The notes: generated by a model not told the origin, from the sequence alone. A stretch of DNA of 64,000 nt from Microbacterium sp. CSI-V (GCF_001984105.1 NZ_MTQM01000007.1:496001-560000), one strand, 5' to 3'; counted from the stretch's first letter, positions 26,646 through 34,970 are shown. Made by a program: numbers and translations.

Positions 26646-27318
26646 TCCTCCGATGCTCCCGCCCTCACCGCGAGGTGGCGCGGGCACTCCCCCCGGCCCC
26701 GGCCCGCGCACGGCGGACATCGTCGCGGGCGCGCTGCGCGACGGCATCCTGTCGGGCGAGCTCGCCCCGGGCACACCGCTCCGAGAGGAGGAGCTGAGCG
26801 CGACCCACGGCGTTTCGCGTCACACCGCGCGGACGGCCCTCGCGACCCTCACCGCTGAGCGGCTCGTCACCGCGGAGCCGTACCGCGGCGTCCGGGTGTC
26901 GCTCCTCGACGACGCGGCCCTCGTCGCCCTGCAGCAGCTGCGGTGCGCGCTCGAGACCGAAGCCCTGCGGATCGTCCGAGACCGTGGCATCCGCCCCGCC
27001 GACGCCGACACCGCCCTCGACGCGCTCGCTGCGGCCGAGGCATCCGGGGACTGGCCCGCGACGCTCGACGCGCACGCGCGAGTGCACCGGGCCCTCGTGG
27101 ATGCCGCCGACTCCCCCCGCATCGCCGAGGAGTACCGGCGTCTCGATTCCGAGATGCACCTGCTGCTCACGCACGTCCGCCCGGCGTACAGCGCCGGCGC
27201 GTTGACGACCGAGCACCGCGCCTACGTCGAGGCGGCGCTGGCCGACCCCGAGCACGCGGTCCGCGCGCATCTGGAGCACTCGACGCGGATGATCCTGGAG
27301 GGTCGGCGCGTCCCGTGA
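26626..27318 (+). CDS. GntR-family regulator with FCD-type effector domain
   Basis: 230 residues. N-terminal winged helix-turn-helix (about residues 24-85: DIVAGALRDGILSGELAPG, then VSRHTARTALATL), followed by an all-helical FCD domain with the His/Asp-rich positions DAHARVHRAL, LLLTH and EHRAYVEAA that can hold a metal and a carboxylate ligand. The start is ATG 26626: GAGAAGG lies 6 nt upstream. ATG 26653 has no ribosome site. The likely target is the operator in its own operon promoter. Confidence 0.88.
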   Translation: MPRPRRDPPMLPPSPRGGAGTPPGPGPRTADIVAGALRDGILSGELAPGTPLREEELSATHGVSRHTARTALATLTAERLVTAEPYRGVRVSLLDDAALVALQQLRCALETEALRIVRDRGIRPADADTALDALAAAEASGDWPATLDAHARVHRALVDAADSPRIAEEYRRLDSEMHLLLTHVRPAYSAGALTTEHRAYVEAALADPEHAVRAHLEHSTRMILEGRRVP

Positions 27319-27388
27319 CGACACATCCCGTCACGGGACGAAACGCCCGTTGGCGATGCCGTGGGGCCGGGTTAGCGTGGGGGCACAT

Positions 27389-27464
27389 CGCGGCGATCCG
27401 GGCGGTCCCGGGCCTCGGCTCATAACCGAAGGCGTGGCGGGTTCGACTCCCGCCGTCGCGTCCA
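27389..27464 (+). tRNA. tRNA-Met-like sequence, anticodon CAT, with unusual D arm
   Basis: 76 nt ending in CCA. Acceptor arm 7 of 7 pairs (one G-U). Anticodon arm CTCGG-CTCATAA-CCGAA has 4 of 5 pairs and a CAU anticodon. T arm GCGGG-TTCGACT-CCCGC is perfect and canonical. The D arm is odd: stem CCGG/CCGG with a 6-nt loop, no T8, no A14. It could be a diverged functional tRNA or a pseudo-tRNA. A GGCGCC hairpin follows it at 27480-27494. Confidence 0.5.
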
Positions 27465-27479
27465 CTTCTCCATCCGCCG

Positions 27480-27494
27480 GGCGCCAGCGGCGCC
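27480..27494. terminator. GGCGCC-AGC-GGCGCC hairpin after the tRNA-like sequence
   Basis: Six-bp perfect stem with a 3-nt loop, bracketed by CCGCC (27474) and GGCGG (27501). It lies between the tRNA-like sequence and the 3' end of the minus-strand gene that stops at 27517. No T-run follows. Terminator role is inferred from position. Confidence 0.4.
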
Positions 27495-27516
27495 AATTAC
27501 GGCGGGATGCGGCCCC

Positions 27517-28515
27517 CTATGTCAAGTCACCAGCCATCCGCGCTCGACGATCCTCTTCACGCTTCGAGTACGCGGCCGCTCGGATCGCGTCGTCCGATTC
27601 CAAGCCCGTTCCGAGCGCCCCGCCGATGGTCGCCACCGACGCGACGAACCAGGTGAGCACGAACAGATCGCCGTAGCCGAATGATGCGCCGAGCGAATCG
27701 CCCATGACCGTCGGGTCGAGGACGAACAGTGCCCAGGCCAAATTCACGACGTAGAGGCCGAGATAGCAGATGACGACTCCGACGGTGAGAGTCAGCAGAG
27801 TCGAGGTGTTGTAGAGACGAGATCTTTCCCGAGCCTGCGCTGAATCGTCTTCGGGACGGTCCCAGAGTTCTCCGTCGATCACGATCCATGTGATCACGAT
27901 CGCGATGGACACGATGGTCGCCACCGCGAGACGCCACCCCGACAGTGACGCGGCGAGCAGCCACACCGTCGGCTCGATCGTTGCGACCGCTCCGGTTGCC
28001 AATGCCGCGACGAGTGCGGATTTGAGCCCTGCTGCCAGCAGCCACGGACGGTTCGCCAGCACCATGCCCAGGAGCACCCGCCCCCGGGCGCTGACCCCGG
28101 GGAGGGGCAGACGCTGCTCTTCAGGCATCATCGGCTCCGCCATGCCACTGACGAGTCCTCGGACGGCATGGCGGGCACGCGTGCCCACCCGGAAGCCGCC
28201 GAGAGCGGGGAGGGAAAGCACCGCGGACTGACGCCGGGGGTCGATCGCGGCCAGCAAGTAGCGGCCGTCCACGTCACGCAACGGCAGTTCGGTCACACCG
28301 ATGACGAGGTCCCACGCCTTTTGCTCGGCATGTGCCCGCAGTCGCGCCAAGGCGACGTCGACGTCCTCAGACCCCAGGGTGAAGGGTTCGCTCATGATCT
28401 CGATATCCCAGACCTGCACGTCAGCTCCCGCCGGCGGGACGAGGTCGGTCATTCGGCGAGCGACTTCAGTGGGCGAGGCCGGATCCGCAACGAGACCCAC
28501 ACGGATCGGCTCCAT
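27517..28515 (-). CDS. Hypothetical protein: soluble N-terminal domain and membrane C-terminus
   Basis: 332 residues. The first ~160 form an alpha/beta soluble part (RVGLVADPASPTEVARR, then WDLVIGVTELPLRD). The second half has about five membrane spans with a cytoplasmic loop (ELWDRPEDDSAQARERSR) and a basic tail. I know no named family. The start is ATG 28515, six nt after TACGTT (leaderless pattern), rather than GTG 28530. It faces the tRNA-like sequence at its 3' end. Confidence 0.65.
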   Translation of the reverse strand: MEPIRVGLVADPASPTEVARRMTDLVPPAGADVQVWDIEIMSEPFTLGSEDVDVALARLRAHAEQKAWDLVIGVTELPLRDVDGRYLLAAIDPRRQSAVLSLPALGGFRVGTRARHAVRGLVSGMAEPMMPEEQRLPLPGVSARGRVLLGMVLANRPWLLAAGLKSALVAALATGAVATIEPTVWLLAASLSGWRLAVATIVSIAIVITWIVIDGELWDRPEDDSAQARERSRLYNTSTLLTLTVGVVICYLGLYVVNLAWALFVLDPTVMGDSLGASFGYGDLFVLTWFVASVATIGGALGTGLESDDAIRAAAYSKREEDRRARMAGDLT

Positions 28516-28585
28516 CTCCGCAACGTACACCCGGCGTTGCCTGAGGGAGCGTCCGCTCCTACCCCGACCGGCCAGGTAAAGCCCG

Positions 28586-29881
28586 CTACTCGCTGAAGTA
28601 CTGCGCGACCGAGCTCGCCTCCGAGCTCACCACGTCCGACGAGACGAGATCCGACGCACCTTCCTCGAGCGTCTGCGTCCATGAGTCGAGCACGTTCTGC
28701 GCCAGCCCCGACATGTAGAGCTCCTGCGTCAACCGGTCGAGTTCGCATTGGTACAGCGCCGTGAAGGTCGCGTTCGCCAGGAACCGCTCGGAGAGCACGT
28801 TGCTCCCGCCTCCCCGACCGCCACCGCCTCCCCCCTGTGCCTGTCCTTGCGCCTGCCCCTGGCCTCGGCCCTGCCCCTGCCCACCGCCGCCGGGTGACGC
28901 GCCGAAAGCGAGGTTGAGGTCCCACGAGACCACCGTCATGAGGCCGGTGCTCGCGTCGTACGAGAGATAGGAGTTGTTTCCGGGGCCATCGATGTCGTCG
29001 AAGTTGTCGACGAGTTCCTGGAAGGCGAGGTAGGTCGCGAACGAGGTGACGTCGAGGTGCTGTCCGAGTTCCGCCTCGAACGTCGCGTCGTCCGACTCGT
29101 TGACGAACTGGAGGAAGTCGATCAGAGGAGTCAGGTCGTCCTCTCCCGCCTCCTGGTCGAAGACGTCCGTGTACGACTCGGGATCGTCACCGCGATAGGA
29201 GTAGTCGCCGCCGGTCTCGGCCTTGTACAGCGCGGTCGATCCGGTGAGGGCGCGCTCCACCCACGAATCGTCGGGGTTCTCGACGACGAGGCGCAGCGCC
29301 TCGGCCCCGTTCACCTCCACCCGGGTCGCCACCGCCTGCTCGGACGCGAGGCCCGAGGCTTCCAGGAGATCCAGTGCGACCGCCTCATTGAGCGAGGTCT
29401 CGGAGCTGTTCCCACGGATGACGAATTCGACCGACCCCTCGTACTCCTGTCCATCCACGAACTTGTCGAGGTCGATGATCCAGGGCAGATCCTCGGGGTT
29501 CTCGGAACTGAGCTCCGCGTCCGCGTCGGTGGAGAGCCCCTTCAAGGACGAGTTGCCTTTCAGCTTCAGCCCGACGTTCTCGAAGGTGGCACCGTCGATG
29601 ACGACGGTCGCCTCGATCCACTCCTTCTCCCCGGTGTCGATGTACGCCGCGATGAGCGCGTCGTAATCGTCTTGTTCGTACGAGATCGAGAGGGAATGCA
29701 CGACGGATTGATCCCAGAACCCCTGTCCCGAGACGACCGCGCTCGTCGATGCCTCCGACGAGGCATCCGTCGGGACGCTCGTCGCCGCATCGGTCGAGAC
29801 CGCGGAGCTGCAGCCCGCCACCAGGACCACCACGGCGACCGATCCCAGCGCGGCGGTCGCAATCCTCTTTCGTCGCATCAT
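28586..29881 (-). CDS. CotH kinase-family lipoprotein
   Basis: 431 residues. The lipobox VAGC (signal LGSVAVVVLVAGC) predicts attachment to the outer face of the membrane. The CotH-like core has NVGLKLKGNSS, FVIRGNSSETSLNEAVAL and the metal-coordinating VVSWDLNLAFG segments. Family members phosphorylate spore-coat or secreted proteins, or act as invasins. An unusual Gly/Gln/Arg-rich insert (about residues 335-365) interrupts the C-terminal half. ATG 29881 (MMRRKR) is the chosen start; 29878 is equivalent. Confidence 0.85.
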   Translation of the reverse strand: MMRRKRIATAALGSVAVVVLVAGCSSAVSTDAATSVPTDASSEASTSAVVSGQGFWDQSVVHSLSISYEQDDYDALIAAYIDTGEKEWIEATVVIDGATFENVGLKLKGNSSLKGLSTDADAELSSENPEDLPWIIDLDKFVDGQEYEGSVEFVIRGNSSETSLNEAVALDLLEASGLASEQAVATRVEVNGAEALRLVVENPDDSWVERALTGSTALYKAETGGDYSYRGDDPESYTDVFDQEAGEDDLTPLIDFLQFVNESDDATFEAELGQHLDVTSFATYLAFQELVDNFDDIDGPGNNSYLSYDASTGLMTVVSWDLNLAFGASPGGGGQGQGRGQGQAQGQAQGGGGGGRGGGSNVLSERFLANATFTALYQCELDRLTQELYMSGLAQNVLDSWTQTLEEGASDLVSSDVVSSEASSVAQYFSE

Positions 29882-29981
29882 GCCGCCGATGACACCAGGA
29901 GCTTCTAAACCCCCCACGAAGCGCGCCTATGCGCCGTCGATGAGCCGAGCCCGACACCTCGCCCCGCGCTACCCTCCCCCC

Positions 29982-30497
29982 ATGCGCCACGTCGCCTTCG
30001 TCCGGAATCTCAACCAGGGTCAGCGCGGGCACGTCACGACCGCCGACCTCGTCGCGGCCTTCGTGGAAGCGGGATGCCACGACCCCGCGCCCTTCCAGAG
30101 CAACGGCACCGTGGTGTTCGCGGGCGACGCCGAGCGCGCTCAGGACGCCGCCCTCGTCCTGGCCGCGCGAGCGGGCGTGGAGCGCGAGATCTTCACTCTG
30201 ACGCTGGGCGAAGTGCGGGCCATCGTCACCGACCACGCGCCGGCCCCCGATGCCGCACGCCGCGAGCTGACCCTGCACGCGGGCGGTCCCATCACCCTCG
30301 GCCCGCGAGCGCAGGATGAGGCCGCCCGGCGCCGGTGCACGCTGCTCGAAAGCGCGGACGGCTGGACGGTGACGCTCAACGAACGCGAGCGCGAGTCGAA
30401 CGCGACGCCCGTCATCGAACGCCTCAGCGGTGCGGCCGCCACGTCACGCGGGCTGCCGACGTTGGTACGACTCATCGCACGACTCGGGCACACATGA
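29982..30497 (+). CDS. DUF1697 family protein
   Basis: 171 residues, beginning MRHVAFVRNLNQG, the usual DUF1697 opening, with a later QSNGTVVF and a C-terminal RESNATPVIERL motif. A small alpha/beta protein family, one of whose structures resembles ferredoxin-like nucleic-acid-binding folds; function not assigned. TACCCT at 29970-29975, six nt before ATG 29982, gives a leaderless start. Confidence 0.86.
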   Translation: MRHVAFVRNLNQGQRGHVTTADLVAAFVEAGCHDPAPFQSNGTVVFAGDAERAQDAALVLAARAGVEREIFTLTLGEVRAIVTDHAPAPDAARRELTLHAGGPITLGPRAQDEAARRRCTLLESADGWTVTLNERERESNATPVIERLSGAAATSRGLPTLVRLIARLGHT

Positions 30498-30558
30498 CGA
30501 CGGTCCGCTCCTCCGATGGAGGCGCGGACCGTCGAAGTCTCGAGAGGCGCGACGAGTA

Positions 30559-30855
30559 TCAGTGCTCGTCGTAGTGGTCGGCGTGCGCCGCGTGGCGGTG
30601 GCCGTCGTGGACGTAGTCCACGTGGTCGTCGTGCGCGACGGCCTCGTGGCCGCACGCGTCACCGTGGGCGTGGTCGTCGACGCCGTGCTCGGCCTTCGAC
30701 TCGTGCTCGTCGTAGTGGTCACCGTGGAGCGCGTGGTGGTGCGTGCCGTGCACGTAGTCCACGTGGTCGCCGTGCTCGATCTTCTGGTGACCGCAGTCTT
30801 CGCCGTGGGCGTGCTCGTCGACGGAGTGCTCCGCGTGCGTTTCGGTGGTGCTCAT
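30559..30855 (-). CDS. Histidine-rich tandem-repeat protein (likely zinc binding)
   Basis: 98 residues with 26 His. It is made of two copies of a ~44-residue unit (residues 8-51 and 55-98). Each copy carries one CGH motif, HGDHVDYVH or DDHVDYVH, and ends DHYDEH. There is no signal peptide or membrane span, so it is probably a cytosolic metal buffer or chaperone. It starts at ATG 30855, overlapping the ArsR stop (ATGA), and is therefore cotranscribed with a zinc-type ArsR sensor. No named family known to me; zinc binding is inferred from composition and context. Confidence 0.85.
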   Translation of the reverse strand: MSTTETHAEHSVDEHAHGEDCGHQKIEHGDHVDYVHGTHHHALHGDHYDEHESKAEHGVDDHAHGDACGHEAVAHDDHVDYVHDGHRHAAHADHYDEH

Positions 30856-31160
30856 TGCTCGTTCCCCTGCTCGTTCGGTTCTTGGACGTGGGCGATCGCA
30901 TCGAGCACGACGTGGGCGACGTGCTGGTCGGCGAGGGCGTATCGGATTTCTTTGCCCTCACGCTCCGAGGTCACGAGCCCGGCCTGGCGCAGCGTGCGGA
31001 GGTGTTGCGACACCAACGGCTGCGACAGCCCGGCCCCGTCGGCGAGCGCGCCGACGGTGAGCGGTTCGCGGCTCAGCAACCACACCAGCGCGAGGCGGGA
31101 TTCGTTGCCGAGGACCCTGAACAGCTCAGCGGCCTCGGAGAGCCCGGCGATCTTGTCCAC
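30852..31160 (-). CDS. ArsR/SmtB-family metalloregulator with an alpha-5 zinc site
   Basis: 102 residues. Winged helix-turn-helix: LSQPLVSQHLRTLRQAGLV. The C-terminal helix holds D-x-H-x10-H-x2-E (DQHVAHVVLDAIAHVQE), the same spacing as the SmtB alpha-5 Zn site, and there is no CxC motif for As/Cd. It should bind Zn(II) and derepress under high zinc. GTG start with a GAGG ribosome site. A Zur-like dyad (31210-31224) lies about 50 bp upstream, hinting at dual control. It is coupled to the His-rich gene. Confidence 0.9.
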   Translation of the reverse strand: MDKIAGLSEAAELFRVLGNESRLALVWLLSREPLTVGALADGAGLSQPLVSQHLRTLRQAGLVTSEREGKEIRYALADQHVAHVVLDAIAHVQEPNEQGNEQ

Positions 31161-31209
31161 GCCTCAAGAACATCAGACGCATAAACGAATTGCAATGTGT
31201 CTACACAAT

Positions 31210-31224
31210 CGGGAACGGTTCTCG
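31210..31224. promoter_or_regulatory. Zur-like dyad 2 (CGGGAACGGTTCTCG)
   Basis: A 15-bp palindrome with one mismatch upstream of the ArsR/His-rich operon and just after the L36 stop codon. It shares 10 of 13 positions with the stronger dyad at 31366-31382 (G-x-x-AAC-x-GTTCTC). Zur assignment is inference. Confidence 0.4.
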
Positions 31225-31230
31225 TTCGCG

Positions 31231-31353
31231 TTATCCCTGCCGGCCCTTCCACCGCGGGTTCAGCTTGTTGATCACGAACACGCGCCCGCGGCGGCGGACC
31301 ACCTGCGCGCCGGGCTGGTTCTTCAGCGACTTGAGCGAGTTGCGGACCTTCAT
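31231..31353 (-). CDS. rpmJ: 50S ribosomal protein L36, cysteine-free (zinc-independent) paralogue
   Basis: 40 residues: [12 protein letters not shown]...[18 protein letters not shown]. The overall pattern is L36, but the zinc-ligand cysteines of the usual C-plus form are replaced. Such C-minus paralogues replace the zinc-bearing version under zinc starvation. AGGAGG ribosome site before the ATG. The Zur-like dyad at 31366-31382 covers its promoter region. Confidence 0.93.
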   Translation of the reverse strand: MKVRNSLKSLKNQPGAQVVRRRGRVFVINKLNPRWKGRQG

Positions 31354-31365
31354 GGCATCCTCCTG

Positions 31366-31382
31366 TTGATAACCGTTCTCAA
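31366..31382. promoter_or_regulatory. Zur-like box (TTGATAACCGTTCTCAA)
   Basis: 17-bp palindrome with one mismatched pair, between divergent rpmJ (start 31353) and the CobW-like gene (-10 TAGGCT at 31391-31396). It fits a TGA-x-AAC-x-GTT-x-TCA pattern of actinobacterial Zur sites. It would repress both genes when zinc is plentiful. Confidence 0.6.
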
Positions 31383-31431
31383 TAACAAGATAGGCTGTCC
31401 CCCGATTCCCGACAAACGAAGGGCGGATGCC

Positions 31432-32424
31432 GTGGAGATGACGATCGTGACGATGGGCGTGTGCGCGCCCGAACGGCGGGCCTACGCCGAACGCCTCGCC
31501 GTCGCACTGGACCGCCCGTTGCACGTGGCCACCCGGAGCTCCGCGCCCGCGCTCCCCCACCCGCGGCCCCGGGCCACCGACGCACACACCGTGGTCGACC
31601 TCGGCACCGACGTCGACCTGCTTCACGCGGTCGCCGCGCGGGGCGGGGTCGACGTCGAGGCGGTGTGCGTCGTCGATGCGCGGCACATGATCGGCGACCT
31701 TCTCGACGACGCTCCGCTCGAGGCGTCCACCGCGCCGGGCGACTCGCGCGGCGACGTCGGCGCCCGTGCCCGACAGGCAGCCTTGGCACTGGAGATCGCC
31801 ACCCGGATCGTGTGGGTCAACTGGGAGGCGGTGCCCACCGCCGCCCTCGCGGTGCAGATGGCGCTCGCGTCGCACCTCAACCCGGGCGCGACGCTCCGCC
31901 TCACGCGCGATCCGCTCGCCGATCTGTCGGCCGGTGTCCCGCGCGCGCACGAGACCGAGGTGCTCGAGCGGGCCGGGTGGGTCCGCGCGCTCAACGACGA
32001 GCACGACCCTTTCATGCGCGACAACCGCGTGAGCACGCTGCGCTACGACCAGGTGCGCCCGTTCCACCCGGCGCGCTTGCAGGCCGCGCTCGACCGGCTG
32101 GACGACGGTGCCGCGGGCCGGCTCGTCCGCTCGGCCGGGTTCTGTCGCGTGGCGTCGCGACCCGGCATCCTGGCCCGCTGGGAGCACGTGGGGTCGGCGA
32201 TGTGGATCGAACCGATCGGCACCGACGACGGTCGTATGGGCCTCGGGCAGGAGATCGCGTTCACCGGGCTCGACCTCTCCGCGCCGCGGCTGCGGCACCT
32301 GCTCGACCGCGCCGCGCTCACCGACGATGAGCTCGCGGCCGGCCCCCAGGCGTGGGTCGCGTTCGCGGACCCGCTCCCGGTCTGGCCGACGGTCGACCTG
32401 ACGATCCCGGATGCCACGGACTAG
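31432..32424 (+). CDS. CobW/COG0523-type protein with degenerate nucleotide site
   Basis: 330 residues. A CobW C-terminal domain is clear ([20 protein letters not shown], then AMWIEPIG). The N-terminal P-loop position reads [13 protein letters not shown] instead of GxxGxGKT/S, and I see no CxCC zinc motif, so GTP hydrolysis may be lost. Related proteins travel with Zur-regulated C-minus ribosomal genes, and some mycobacterial ones are linked to ribosome hibernation (from memory). GTG 31432 has AAGGGCGG upstream; ATG 31438 is possible. Divergent from rpmJ around a Zur-like box. Confidence 0.75.
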   Translation: MEMTIVTMGVCAPERRAYAERLAVALDRPLHVATRSSAPALPHPRPRATDAHTVVDLGTDVDLLHAVAARGGVDVEAVCVVDARHMIGDLLDDAPLEASTAPGDSRGDVGARARQAALALEIATRIVWVNWEAVPTAALAVQMALASHLNPGATLRLTRDPLADLSAGVPRAHETEVLERAGWVRALNDEHDPFMRDNRVSTLRYDQVRPFHPARLQAALDRLDDGAAGRLVRSAGFCRVASRPGILARWEHVGSAMWIEPIGTDDGRMGLGQEIAFTGLDLSAPRLRHLLDRAALTDDELAAGPQAWVAFADPLPVWPTVDLTIPDATD

Positions 32425-32482
32425 GACCCCCGTCGTGTCAAGCCGCTCGCCGGTCCCCCGCCCATGGGGCACCGTGGGCGGC

Positions 32483-32680
32483 ATGAGCACACCTGATCTG
32501 CCCTCCCGTCACTCCGACGACGCCCGCGCCGACAGCGCCGCCCCCACGGATGCCGTCACCGACGACGTCCGCGAGGACGCAGCCCAGGCCGAGGAGAACG
32601 TCGACCTCGACGACCACACCGGAGACACGCTCCGCGACGCCGACGACCCGGGCTTCCCGGCCGCCGACGGACACGCCTGA
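32483..32680 (+). CDS. Small acidic, probably disordered protein
   Basis: 65 residues, very rich in Asp, Glu and Ala ([21 protein letters not shown]), with no hydrophobic segment. Codon use fits the neighbours and it has its own ATG, but I recognise no family. Its start is chosen 23 codons inside a longer open frame that lacks coding character. Confidence 0.5.
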   Translation: MSTPDLPSRHSDDARADSAAPTDAVTDDVREDAAQAEENVDLDDHTGDTLRDADDPGFPAADGHA

Positions 32681-32717
32681 CGCGGTCGCCCCTCGGACGC
32701 GCCACCGCTGAGGCGAC

Positions 32718-33797
32718 TCAGGCGATCCGCGTCCCCGGCGGCAGCCGACGCGCCGGCGTCCGCGTGCGGGCGATGCCCCACGCGAGCAGGCCGGCGGCGA
32801 GGACCAGCTGCAGGAACAGCCCGACGAACCAGCTCGGTACGGTTCCCGCGATCTGGTCCTCTGTCGACCGGCCCTCGAGCGACCCGTTGGCGCAGTAGTC
32901 GTAGGACTGCGCCGTCTCGGGCGGGATCTGGGCCAGACGCACGCCGGTCGCGATCTGCGAGAACAGGTCGGAGGGGTTGCCGTACTGGTCGTACGTCGGC
33001 GGCGTCGCGTCCGCGAGGATGACGAACGGGTTGGCCGCGAGCACGCCCCACACGCGGTCGAACCGGGGCACCTCGGTCGTGTAGGTAGAGGTGGTGCACC
33101 CGATCTCGTCTGGTCGCGGACACTCGGTCGCGTCGTTCTCCATGTACGGGTCGCACCCCGCGGGAACCGCGTTCCAGTCGAGGTCGCGCGTGGTGATCGT
33201 CTGCTCGGTCCGCAGCGCGGTCCCTCCGAGACCGAAGGCGATCAGCGTCCCCAGGGTCAGCGCCGCCACCAGCAGGTACGTCGTGGCGACCGAGAAGACC
33301 GGCCGCGCCACGATCGCGCTCACACCGACCCCGATCGCCGCCACGACGCCGACTTCGAGCACCAGGATGCCGAGCGACGAGGCGATCACCGCGGGGTTGA
33401 GCTCTCCGACGAACGTCGCCACCACGAGGAACGGCAGCGCGACGACGAGGAACGCGAGCCCGGAGATCCATGCCGCGAGGAACTTCCCGAGCACGATCTC
33501 CGTCGTCGTGACCAGAGTCACCTGCACGGGCGCGAGGGTCGCGGCATCCCGATCGCCGTTGACGGCGCTGCCGCTCAGCGTCGGCGACACCAGCAGAACG
33601 AGCAGCAGCACGAACATGATGACGAGCGAGTAGAACCAGCCGTTGCCGCCGGTGCTGAGCGAGAACGACGAGAACGACAGGGTGAGCAGTGCGAGCAGGA
33701 TCACCGCGAAGATCCCGAGCAGCACGTACCAGCCCACCGACCGCACGCGCTGACGCAGGTCGATACCGATGACGGTTCCGAGGCGGCGGGCGTTCAT
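32718..33797 (-). CDS. ABC transporter permease (ABC-2 type)
   Basis: 359 residues with about six membrane spans and a long extracytoplasmic domain (residues ~195-310, with cysteines DPYMENDATECPRP, IGCTT and SYDYCANG). The N-terminal GTVIGIDLRQRVRSVGWYVLLGI resembles ABC-2 permeases. It overlaps the ATPase gene by 4 bp. It would export a lipid, drug or polymer; substrate unknown. Confidence 0.82.
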   Translation of the reverse strand: MNARRLGTVIGIDLRQRVRSVGWYVLLGIFAVILLALLTLSFSSFSLSTGGNGWFYSLVIMFVLLLVLLVSPTLSGSAVNGDRDAATLAPVQVTLVTTTEIVLGKFLAAWISGLAFLVVALPFLVVATFVGELNPAVIASSLGILVLEVGVVAAIGVGVSAIVARPVFSVATTYLLVAALTLGTLIAFGLGGTALRTEQTITTRDLDWNAVPAGCDPYMENDATECPRPDEIGCTTSTYTTEVPRFDRVWGVLAANPFVILADATPPTYDQYGNPSDLFSQIATGVRLAQIPPETAQSYDYCANGSLEGRSTEDQIAGTVPSWFVGLFLQLVLAAGLLAWGIARTRTPARRLPPGTRIA

Positions 33798-34759
33798 TCG
33801 GGGCTCCCCTCGGCCGCGGCGCCTCTTCGCAGATCGAGGAAGGCGTGTTCGAGATCGCCCACCGCGGGGGCGTATTCGACGACCGGGATGCCGGCTCCCA
33901 CGAGCGCCCGCAGACCCGCCACCGCCGCCGACTCGTCGGCGAACGACACGAGCAGGTCGCGGCGGTCGACACCCACGTCGTCCGGCGTGCGCCCGAGGGC
34001 GGCCGCGACGGCGTCGCGGTCCGAGGCCGTGCTCCGAGACGCGTCGGCCGCCAGTCGCACGCGCCACACGCGGAGGCGGGTGGTCGCCGCGGCCACGCGG
34101 TCGCGCCCGACGGTCCGCCCGTCGAGCAGGAACACCGCGTCGTCGACGACCTCCTCGAGCTCGGACAGCACGTGACTCGAGATCAGGATCGTGCGTCCCT
34201 CGTCGGAGAGTCGCCGGAGCAGCACGCGCAGGTCGATGCGTGCCTGCGGATCGAGTCCGGACGCCGGCTCGTCGAGCAGCAGCACTTGCGGCTCGTGGAC
34301 GAGGGCGCGCGCCAGCGCCAACCGTTGCTTCTGACCGCGGGAGAGCACACGCGCGGCGGAACCGCTGAGGGGAACGAGGTCCACGAGCTCGAGCAGCCGG
34401 TCGGCCCGCACCCGCGCGTCGGCGCGAGACAGGTCGTAGAGCTGGGCCGTGGCGATCAGCACCTCACGCGCGGTCAAAGTGGGCCATGCGCCCAGCGAGT
34501 CCGGCATCCAGCCAAGCAGGCGGCGTGCGCCGGCCGGATCGGCCACGGGATCGACCCCGCCGATGCGCACCTCGCCGCCGTCCGGCCGGAGCAGCGACGC
34601 CAGCATGAGCAGCAGCGTCGTCTTGCCCGATCCGTTGGGTCCGACGAGCCCCGTCACCCGCCCCGGCTCGGCGGTGAACGTCACGTCCGCCACCGCCGTC
34701 ACGGCGCCGAACGCCCGTTTCACTTGCACTGCTTCGATGCCCGCGCCCCCTGCGTCCAT
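33794..34759 (-). CDS. ABC transporter ATP-binding protein
   Basis: 321 residues. Walker A GPNGSGKT near residue 40, signature LSRGQKQRLALARAL, Walker B VLLLDEPASGLDPQ, H-loop SSHVLSE. C-terminal extension (residues ~220-321) of unknown role. ATG 34759 lies 6 nt after TAGGGT (leaderless). Forms an exporter with the permease whose start overlaps its stop. Confidence 0.93.
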   Translation of the reverse strand: MDAGGAGIEAVQVKRAFGAVTAVADVTFTAEPGRVTGLVGPNGSGKTTLLLMLASLLRPDGGEVRIGGVDPVADPAGARRLLGWMPDSLGAWPTLTAREVLIATAQLYDLSRADARVRADRLLELVDLVPLSGSAARVLSRGQKQRLALARALVHEPQVLLLDEPASGLDPQARIDLRVLLRRLSDEGRTILISSHVLSELEEVVDDAVFLLDGRTVGRDRVAAATTRLRVWRVRLAADASRSTASDRDAVAAALGRTPDDVGVDRRDLLVSFADESAAVAGLRALVGAGIPVVEYAPAVGDLEHAFLDLRRGAAAEGSPE

Positions 34760-34808
34760 GCCCCCACCCTACGGGCGCATGCCGGCATGCCCTGTGGTTC
34801 GGGGCGTC

Positions 34809-34845
34809 GCCTCAGGATGCCGCGAGCGCGCGGCCGAGCGCGTCG
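34809..34845. repeat. 37-bp direct repeat, distal copy of the FAD-gene 3' end
   Basis: Exactly matches 34994-35030, 185 bp away, which is the end of the FAD oxidoreductase gene (DALGRALAAS and stop). This copy lies beyond the inverted repeat at 34904-34970. Sequence on its other side differs, so only the tail was duplicated. Confidence 0.9.
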
Positions 34846-34903
34846 TTCCGGAACGCAGCGCCCCGAGCCGGTCGCGGCGCACCGACCCGCCGTCCCACAC
34901 CAC

Positions 34904-34970
34904 GCATAAACGCGATCCACGCGCATAAACGCGTTGGCAGCGCGTTTATGCGTGGGAATCGCGTTTATGC
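34904..34970. repeat. Nested inverted repeat built on GCATAAACGCG
   Basis: Arms 34904-34933 and 34941-34970 each contain two copies of GCATAAACGCG (or its complement), with three mismatches in the middle of the arms and a 7-nt loop. It lies directly downstream of the FAD oxidoreductase gene and between the two copies of the 37-bp repeat. No T-run. Confidence 0.85.

Noticed and set aside
27389..27464. tRNA as integration site of a mobile element
   Set aside because: No integrase, no repeated tRNA end downstream, neighbours are ordinary genes.
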